NCBI RefSeq assembly: GCF_013215345.1
Contig: NZ_JABSOV010000044.1
Span: 1-32,350, forward strand
Origin: Colwellia sp.
GTDB taxonomy: Bacteria; Pseudomonadota; Gammaproteobacteria; Enterobacterales; Alteromonadaceae
Length of the DNA stretch: 32,350 bases
Reading direction: 5' to 3'
Below, piece after piece: positions 27,241-32,350 of this stretch. Below the pieces are notes generated by a model. The model was not told where the DNA came from and made no database searches. It saw only the letters and a list, made by a program, of their open reading frames with translations. Every line of letters begins with the position of its first letter. Positions within the stretch are counted from its first letter, which is position 1. The position numbers were made by a program, and so were the translations under genes.

Positions 27241-28518
27241 ATGAACAGAAATCAAAACATAATAAAAACAGCTATCAACGCACACGCTATCGATAATGAT
27301 TTAACCGCTATTGGCGTGATGGATTTATACGGTTTAAGAAAAACCGTCAGTGATGCTTATGCCGCTTTCCCCGTTAATTTCTTCCACACCTTTGCGGTAA
27401 AAGCTAATGCCTTAGTCAATGTATTAAAGCCTTTACGGGAATATGGTATGGGCGCTGAAGTTGCCAGCCCTGGGGAATTATTAATTGCCCTTACCGCAGG
27501 TTTTTCTGCCCAGAACATTATCTTTGATTCTCCTGCAAAAACACTACAGGACTTACGCACCTGTATAAAAAGTGACATAGCCCTTAACATTGATAACTTA
27601 CAAGAGCTTGCACGCATTGATGCACTAATGCTTGAATTTCCTGACAGTAAATCTGTCATTGGCTTTCGTGTTAACCCACAAATTGGCGCCGGTAAAATTG
27701 GCTCAACAAGTACAGCAACAGCAACGTCAAAATTTGGTTATGCCTTACTGGATAATGATAACCGTAATACCCTTATTAATATTTATAAGGCTCGTCCTTG
27801 GTTAACGAGTATTCATACTCACACTGGCTCCCAAGGCTGTGAACTTACCTTAATGGCATATGGCATTAAGGTCATTACCGAGTTAGCCGAGGAAATAAAT
27901 GCGGTAATTGGTAGTCAACAAATATCCCGTTTAGATATTGGTGGCGGTTTGCCAGTAAACTTTAGCTCAGAAGTAATTAAGCCAAGCTTTAAAGATTACG
28001 CAGACATATTAAAAGCTGAAGTACCCTTATTGTTTACCGGTAAGTACCAAGTAAAAACTGAATTTGGTCGTGCTATTGTTGCGAAAAATGGCGTCATTAT
28101 TACCCGTGTAGAATACACAAAAAACTCTGGCGGTCGTCACATTGCCACCACACACGCCGGCGCACAAATCCTCACCCGTACGGCATTTTTACCTAAATCA
28201 TGGCCAATTAGAGTCACGGGTTATACCGCTGAAGGCATAGAAAAAAACCCTCAAAACTCAGAAGTTGTCACCACAGATGTTGCAGGACCTTGTTGTTTTG
28301 CCGGTGATCTAATCTGCAGTAATCAACAGTTACCCAAGTTAGAGCTCAATGACTATGTCATGGTGCACGATACGGGTGGTTATTACTTTACCAATCATTT
28401 TGATTACAACAGCTTACCTCGAGTAGCTGTTTACGCTGTCAGCGGCCCCGACGATTCCTTATCAATGACATGCATACGTGAGCCAGAATCCTTACAAGAT
28501 GTTTTAAACAAGATGTAA
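27241..28518 (+). CDS. Fold-type III PLP decarboxylase, LysA-like but not a typical DAP decarboxylase
   Basis: A 425-residue alanine-racemase-fold (type III) decarboxylase. Visible parts are the Schiff-base Lys54 in HTFAVKANALVNVL, EVASPGEL, HTHTGSQG, the phosphate-binding DIGGGLPV, the EFGR motif (EPGR in LysA) and the catalytic Cys352 in GPCCFAGD. Diaminopimelate decarboxylases have Cys-Glu and ornithine decarboxylases Cys-Asp at this point; here Phe353 follows the Cys, so the substrate's distal group is probably not a second amino-acid centre. It is followed 133 bp later by gltS and divergent from GDH. A glutamate-related substrate is my inference; a precedent is BtrK, a family member that decarboxylates a glutamyl thioester. 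The ATG at 27241 is chosen although the ribosome binding site is weak. Confidence 0.85.
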   Translation: MNRNQNIIKTAINAHAIDNDLTAIGVMDLYGLRKTVSDAYAAFPVNFFHTFAVKANALVNVLKPLREYGMGAEVASPGELLIALTAGFSAQNIIFDSPAKTLQDLRTCIKSDIALNIDNLQELARIDALMLEFPDSKSVIGFRVNPQIGAGKIGSTSTATATSKFGYALLDNDNRNTLINIYKARPWLTSIHTHTGSQGCELTLMAYGIKVITELAEEINAVIGSQQISRLDIGGGLPVNFSSEVIKPSFKDYADILKAEVPLLFTGKYQVKTEFGRAIVAKNGVIITRVEYTKNSGGRHIATTHAGAQILTRTAFLPKSWPIRVTGYTAEGIEKNPQNSEVVTTDVAGPCCFAGDLICSNQQLPKLELNDYVMVHDTGGYYFTNHFDYNSLPRVAVYAVSGPDDSLSMTCIREPESLQDVLNKM

Positions 28519-28651
28519 GTGCTTCTAGCATTGTAAAAACACATCGTCAGCAAAAATCCTCATACTAAATCAGTCTAATGCAAGCCACTCTTTAACGACA
28601 ACTTATTGAGTGAGCTTAGCTTAGTCACATAACTATAAAGTGAGTTTAATC

Positions 28652-29863
28652 ATGGACATCAACGTCGGTATCTTAGAAACATTAGTGGTTGCATTAATTA
28701 TTCTTTTTTCAGGTTATTATTGTAATAGCAAAGTAGCCCTCTTACGCAACAATAACATTCCAGAGCCCGTTGTTGGCGGTATACTCTTTTCAATATTAGC
28801 CGCCATAGCACATAGCTTTTTTGATATTCACTTTAATTTTGAAATGGGATTTAAAAACCCGTTAATGACGGTGTTTTTTACTACTGTTGGCTTAGGGGCA
28901 AGTTACTCGTTATTAGTCAAAGGTGGCCCAAAGGTTATTTTGTTCTTAGGGGTCGCAACCTTATATCTACTGGTCCAAAATGCGGTTGGTGTTTCATTAG
29001 CCATAGGTGCCGGCATGGACCCATTAATGGGTTTAATTGGCGGCTCAGTCACTCTTTCTGGCGGTCATGGTAATGGCGCTACTTATGCCGATTTATTTAT
29101 TAGTGAATACAATATGCCTTCCACTGTATTTGAACTGGCTATGGCAGCCGCGACCTTAGGCTTAGTTTTAGGTGGTTTGGTTGGTGGTCCGGTAAGTAAA
29201 CGATTGATTAAACGCTATAATCTAAAAGCTGATAGTTATCATGAAGAGCTTGATGATACGATAACCTTTAACCCGGAAGATCATGATCTAGTGACCCCGA
29301 AAAAAATGATGGAAACCCTATTCATTATTTTATTATGTATGACGGTTGGCCACGTGGTGTACTTAGAGTTAAAAAGTAATGATGTCATTTTACCCGCTTT
29401 TTTGATGCCACTATTATTTGGTGTATTAGCAACAAATTTAACTGAATTATCTAAACGCTACACCATCAGCAGAGCTTGCATTGATTTATGGGGCACCATG
29501 GCCTTATCGATTTTTTTAGCCTTAGCGCTAATGTCATTAAAAGTCTGGGAATTGGCCAACCTAGCGCTGCCAATGATAGTTATTATTTTAGTCCAAACCA
29601 TTATGCTAATGATGTTTGCTTACTTTATTACTTTTAGAGTTATGGGCAAAAATTATAATGCTGCTATTATTGCCGGTGGTCACTGTGGTTTTGGTTTAGG
29701 GGCTACGCCTACGGCGGTTGCTAATATGGAATCTCTGGTTGCCAGACATGGTCCATCTCCACAAGCATTCTTAGTAGTACCTTTAGTGGGCGCATTCTTT
29801 ATAGATATTACCAATGCGCTGGTTATTCAACTGTATTTAAGCCTGCCATTTGTTACACCTTAA
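28652..29863 (+). CDS. gltS: Sodium/glutamate symporter
   Basis: A 403-residue inner-membrane carrier that aligns along its whole length with E. coli GltS (401). Shared blocks include IPEPVVGG near the N-terminus, DPLMGLIGGSVTLSGGHGNG, TLGLVLGGLVGGPV, ALMSLKVWELANLALPM, and GGHCGFGLGATPTAVANM, with the ending VVPLVGAFFIDITNALVI. About ten to twelve membrane segments in two inverted halves. GltS imports L-glutamate, and in E. coli also D-glutamate, with Na+. The ATG at 28652 is used; a GTG at 28640 would add four residues. It probably forms an operon with the decarboxylase upstream and supplies its substrate or that of GDH. Confidence 0.95.
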   Translation: MDINVGILETLVVALIILFSGYYCNSKVALLRNNNIPEPVVGGILFSILAAIAHSFFDIHFNFEMGFKNPLMTVFFTTVGLGASYSLLVKGGPKVILFLGVATLYLLVQNAVGVSLAIGAGMDPLMGLIGGSVTLSGGHGNGATYADLFISEYNMPSTVFELAMAAATLGLVLGGLVGGPVSKRLIKRYNLKADSYHEELDDTITFNPEDHDLVTPKKMMETLFIILLCMTVGHVVYLELKSNDVILPAFLMPLLFGVLATNLTELSKRYTISRACIDLWGTMALSIFLALALMSLKVWELANLALPMIVIILVQTIMLMMFAYFITFRVMGKNYNAAIIAGGHCGFGLGATPTAVANMESLVARHGPSPQAFLVVPLVGAFFIDITNALVIQLYLSLPFVTP

Positions 29864-29878
29864 CTTATACCTAAGTTA
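29861..29878. terminator. Short stem-loop at the gltS stop codon
   Basis: TAACTTA (29861-29867, including the stop) pairs with TAAGTTA (29872-29878) around a four-base loop. The stem is short and without a T-run, so termination here is uncertain. Confidence 0.3.
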
Positions 29879-29962
29879 CGCCTCAGTATGGTTAGCAGTG
29901 CTCATCTTAAAAGATAAAATTGTATACATGTCGGCTGTATCAAGTTAACTTGACCCTATTAG

Positions 29963-29991
29963 CTAAGTTATAACCTAAGGTTATAGCTTAG
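29963..29991. promoter_or_regulatory. Extended perfect operator dyad upstream of nhaC
   Basis: CTAAG-t-TATAACC-TAA-GGTTATA-g-CTTAG: the 17-bp core (T-N11-A at 29971-29983) is a perfect dyad, and the symmetry continues to five more bases on each side. A further TATAACC half-site, with a degenerate T-N11-A at 30146-30158, lies closer to nhaC, resembling the recruitment-site plus activation-site pairs known for LysR regulators. Confidence 0.75.
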
Positions 29992-30018
29992 AACTAAGAA
30001 TATATATCAGCTTGTTTT

Positions 30019-30066
30019 ACTGATAACCATGTTAACTGAAATCTATATTAACTGATAATTATGTCT
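30019..30066. repeat. Three 16-bp imperfect direct repeats upstream of nhaC
   Basis: ACTGATAACCATGTTA (30019-30034), ACTGAAATCTATATTA (30035-30050) and ACTGATAATTATGTCT (30051-30066) follow each other without gap. Units share ACTGA.A..., about 10-11 of 16 bases. Confidence 0.55.
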
Positions 30067-30109
30067 TCTTATCGTTTTATATTGAGCCACATTGCCAAGG
30101 GCTTTGCCA

Positions 30110-30211
30110 ATGACTAAACAAGATCAAAGCTTTAATAGCTATGCTATAACCTACTATAACGCCAGTGCCCTAAACATATGCACCTTGACCACTAGGGATG
30201 GTCATTCATGA
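30110..30211 (+). CDS. Possible 33-residue leader peptide overlapping nhaC
   Basis: An ORF of 33 codons ([20 protein letters not shown]..., one Cys at residue 24) starts with ATG eight bases after AAGGG (30097-30101). It stops in a TGA that overlaps the nhaC start as ATGA (30208-30211). That overlap is the classic arrangement for translational coupling. The peptide has no signal or membrane segment and no run of rare or repeated codons typical of attenuator peptides. It may be a regulatory leader or chance; the good ribosome binding site and exact overlap favour a real ORF. Confidence 0.45.
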   Translation: MTKQDQSFNSYAITYYNASALNICTLTTRDGHS

Positions 30212-31941
30212 GTAAAAACAATAGCCTAGCCCTGGTTATTATTAGCCTAGGATTATTTTTCGCTATCTACGTTAATAATGCGGTTGATAAAACCTGGCTA
30301 GAGCAATCCTACCTCTATGATACTTACCAAACAGACTCAGGTGAAAATGCTTATATATATAAGGGCAAAGAAGTCATTATCAAAGATGTGGTGCCCTACC
30401 ATCAATCACCGCTCAAACAAGAAAACTTAAACCTAAGCATAAATGAGCTAAGTCAGCAGCCGCCATTTACACAGCAATGGGTAGAAAAGGACGACCAGCA
30501 ATTAACACTGCTTAAACCTGCCTTTCACTTTGGCCTGTGGTCATTGTTGCCTGCTTTTATCACCATCGCCTTATGCTTGCTCACTCGTGAGCCATTAAGC
30601 TCACTTTTTGCTGGCATAGTGGTCGGCTCAATAATGTTAGGTCAATACGATTTAACCGATGCGGTGATCATTCCCAATTTAGCCAAAGAAGGTACGGCTG
30701 GGCTGTTATTACTGTATCTATGGTTATTAGGTGGCTTATTAGGTATTTGGTCTAAAACCGGTGCTGCCCAAGCCTTTGCTAATTATATGACCGAGCACTT
30801 TGTTAAAGGTCCACGCTCAGCCAAGCTTATTTCTTGGCTGCTAGGAATATTATTTTTCCAAGGCGGCACTATGAGTACCGTTTTAGTAGGTACCACAGTT
30901 AGGCCATTAGCTGATAAAGCTAAAGTGAGCCACGAAGAAATGAGTTATATCGTTGACTCAACCGCTTCACCTATTGCCTTAGTTATCGCTTTTAATGCTT
31001 GGCCTGCCTATGTGCAAGCGTTAATTTTTGTCCCTGGAGTAGCCTTTTTGGCGACAGAAGCAGACCGAATAAGCTTCTTTTTTAACAGTATCCCTTTCAG
31101 TTTTTATGGCATTATCGCGGTAATAGGCACCTTATTATTATGTTTAAATATCACCACTTTTTCCGGTAAAAGAATTCGCCAAGCTCAACAAAGAGCCGAA
31201 AAAACAGGCCAGTTAGATGCTCCTGGCGCAAGACCGTTAAGTGCTAAAGAGTTACAAGCTTGTAATGTGCCGTCGGGATATAACTCCCATGTCTTAGAAT
31301 TTATCCTACCTTTAGTCACCCTGATCGCTATTGCTGTTAGCACTTTTATCTATTTAGGCTCTCCTAAAATAAATTGGGCTTTTGGTGCAGCTTTACTCTT
31401 GTCTGCTGGCATTGCCTTAATCAAAGGCATGACCTTAACTGATGTTGTTGACGGCTTTGGTAATGGTTTAAAAGGTGTGGTGCTTGCCTCTGTAATATTA
31501 ATGCTCGCGGTGATTATTGGCAGTATCAGCAAAGAAATTGGCGGCGGCTTGTATTTAGTGTCATTACTTGGTGAACAATTACCCTTTTGGCTGTTACCGC
31601 TGATATTACAGTTAATCACTATGGTTATCGCTTTTTCTACTGGTACCAGTTGGGGTACCTATGCAATCGCGTTTCCATTAGCTATGCCTTTAGCTTGGGC
31701 TGTTTGCCAATCTCAAGGGCTGGCTAATCCCGAGCTATTTATGATGGTTTGTTTTGCCACAGTGCTTAATGGTAGCGTCTTTGGCGATCAATGTTCACCT
31801 ATATCAGATACCACCATATTGAGTGCCATGACCACTGGTTGTGATTTAATGGACCATGTTAAATCTCAGTTAGTACCAGCGACATTTGCGGCAACGCTTG
31901 CTGGCTGTTTATGGACACTCACCGTTTACTTTTTTGCTTAA
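30208..31941 (+). CDS. NhaC-family Na+/H+ antiporter
   Basis: A 577-residue inner-membrane protein of the NhaC family. The C-terminal signature [21 protein letters not shown]...DHV is the family hallmark, and the central [17 protein letters not shown] and [15 protein letters not shown] blocks also fit. It carries an N-terminal extension: one membrane segment (about 7-24), then some 80 hydrophilic residues predicted to face the periplasm, before the usual bundle starts near residue 110. NhaC-type proteins exchange cytoplasmic Na+ for H+; some relatives exchange organic acids or amino acids instead. Next to Na+-coupled GltS it could restore the sodium gradient or move a catabolic product. A ribosome binding site AGGG lies ten bases upstream. 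Confidence 0.85.
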   Translation: MSKNNSLALVIISLGLFFAIYVNNAVDKTWLEQSYLYDTYQTDSGENAYIYKGKEVIIKDVVPYHQSPLKQENLNLSINELSQQPPFTQQWVEKDDQQLTLLKPAFHFGLWSLLPAFITIALCLLTREPLSSLFAGIVVGSIMLGQYDLTDAVIIPNLAKEGTAGLLLLYLWLLGGLLGIWSKTGAAQAFANYMTEHFVKGPRSAKLISWLLGILFFQGGTMSTVLVGTTVRPLADKAKVSHEEMSYIVDSTASPIALVIAFNAWPAYVQALIFVPGVAFLATEADRISFFFNSIPFSFYGIIAVIGTLLLCLNITTFSGKRIRQAQQRAEKTGQLDAPGARPLSAKELQACNVPSGYNSHVLEFILPLVTLIAIAVSTFIYLGSPKINWAFGAALLLSAGIALIKGMTLTDVVDGFGNGLKGVVLASVILMLAVIIGSISKEIGGGLYLVSLLGEQLPFWLLPLILQLITMVIAFSTGTSWGTYAIAFPLAMPLAWAVCQSQGLANPELFMMVCFATVLNGSVFGDQCSPISDTTILSAMTTGCDLMDHVKSQLVPATFAATLAGCLWTLTVYFFA

Positions 31942-31975
31942 AGTAACTATTGATACACTCACTTAGGAGAGAAAA

Positions 31976-32350
31976 ATGCGCTTACGACATATTGAGATTT
32001 TTCACGCCATTTACACCACGGGCTCAATAACGAATGCTGCTAAAATATTACATGTTTCCCAACCATCGGTCAGCAAAGTATTATCTCACGCGGAAATGCA
32101 GCTCGGTTTTGACTTATTTAAACGGGTTAAAGGTCGTTTGATCCCAACCGATGAAGCGGAAATGCTGTTTGATGAAGTAGATAAAATATACCAACAGATG
32201 CGTTCTATCAAGAATACCGCAGAGAACATTAAAAAATCTGAATATGGCCAAATAAGCATAGCGGGCAGTCCCGCATTAGGTTTTGATGTTATGCCAAGTG
32301 CCATCGCAAAATATCACCAAAAACATCCTCAGGTAAACTTTAACGTACAA
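31976..32350 (+). CDS. LysR-family regulator, N-terminal part (cut by window end)
   Basis: The first 125 codons are open to the right edge. AGGAGA (31965-31970) is ideally spaced before the ATG. Residues 1-60 form a typical LysR helix-turn-helix (MRLRHIEIFHAIYTTGSITN, then SQPSVSKVLSHAE and LFKRVKGRLIPTDEA), and the effector domain begins near residue 92. The N-terminus resembles regulators of amino-acid catabolism such as OccR/NocR-type proteins. It begins 34 bp after nhaC and is probably co-transcribed, so it is a second candidate for the shared operators. Confidence 0.9.
   Translation, partial: MRLRHIEIFHAIYTTGSITNAAKILHVSQPSVSKVLSHAEMQLGFDLFKRVKGRLIPTDEAEMLFDEVDKIYQQMRSIKNTAENIKKSEYGQISIAGSPALGFDVMPSAIAKYHQKHPQVNFNVQ

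Larger units (their letters stand above)
29864..30109. other. Leader region of nhaC: palindrome, operator and triple repeat
   Basis: The gap between gltS and the leader ORF of the antiporter holds a perfect 12-bp palindrome CAAGTTAACTTG (29941-29952), the long operator dyad (29963-29991) and three 16-bp direct repeats (30019-30066). This is unusually structured for a spacer between two genes read in the same direction and indicates an independent promoter for nhaC. Confidence 0.55.

Noticed and set aside
27241-28518. Calling the PLP decarboxylase lysA (diaminopimelate decarboxylase)
   Set aside because: The acidic residue after the catalytic Cys is replaced by Phe, EPGR is EFGR, and the neighbours are glutamate genes rather than dapF or other lysine genes.
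32086-32304. Minus-strand ORF at the right edge
   Set aside because: It lies antisense to the clear N-terminus of a LysR gene that runs off the window.
1-32350. Mobile element, prophage, CRISPR array, tRNA or rRNA
   Set aside because: No transposase, integrase, terminal repeats, regularly spaced repeats, cloverleaf or conserved rRNA sequence was seen on reading; repeats found are short and promoter-associated.

Overview
The window looks like chromosomal DNA of an AT-rich marine gammaproteobacterium of the Alteromonadales, most like Colwellia or its relatives. That is inferred from the very large NAD-dependent glutamate dehydrogenase, an Aer-type chemoreceptor, an MHYT-domain hybrid kinase, a PEP-CTERM protein, a large TonB-dependent receptor and the general codon style. 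No tRNA, rRNA, CRISPR array, integrase or transposase was seen.

Left part (1-5.7 kb): mostly unconnected housekeeping or accessory genes. These are a tiny PEP-CTERM protein that is little more than a sorting tag, a VOC/glyoxalase-fold protein, an orphan LanC-like protein, a STAS-like protein, an MtfA-type zinc peptidase and a PAS chemoreceptor.

Middle and right part (6-32 kb): nearly all genes can be tied to glutamate, GABA or glutamyl/D-amino-acid compounds. On the minus strand lie gabD and gabT (GABA to succinate) and a secreted CapA/PgsA-like protein (family of poly-gamma-glutamate capsule proteins). A LysR regulator is divergent from gabD. Further right, a TonB-dependent receptor is followed by two lipoproteins, an M14 zinc carboxypeptidase and an N-acyl-D-amino-acid deacylase. 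Next come the 1581-residue NAD-glutamate dehydrogenase and, divergently, a fold-type III PLP decarboxylase that is not a normal LysA, the Na+/glutamate symporter GltS, an NhaC-type Na+/H+ antiporter and the start of a second LysR gene. An MHYT hybrid kinase, a degraded receiver-domain remnant and an 82-residue Asn/Asp-rich protein are interspersed.

The main new observation is a 17-bp dyad, TATAACC-N3-GGTTATA, containing the LysR-type T-N11-A core. It occurs in at least five intergenic regions: upstream of capA-like, the 82-aa gene, the TonB receptor, the decarboxylase/GDH divergent region and nhaC. Two copies are perfect palindromes. Together with the gene content this suggests one regulon. 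My working model, which is inference, is outer-membrane uptake of glutamate-rich or D-glutamyl oligomers, periplasmic trimming by the lipoproteins, Na+-coupled glutamate import, and catabolism by GDH to 2-oxoglutarate and by a decarboxylase/GabT/GabD route to succinate, with NhaC restoring the Na+ gradient.
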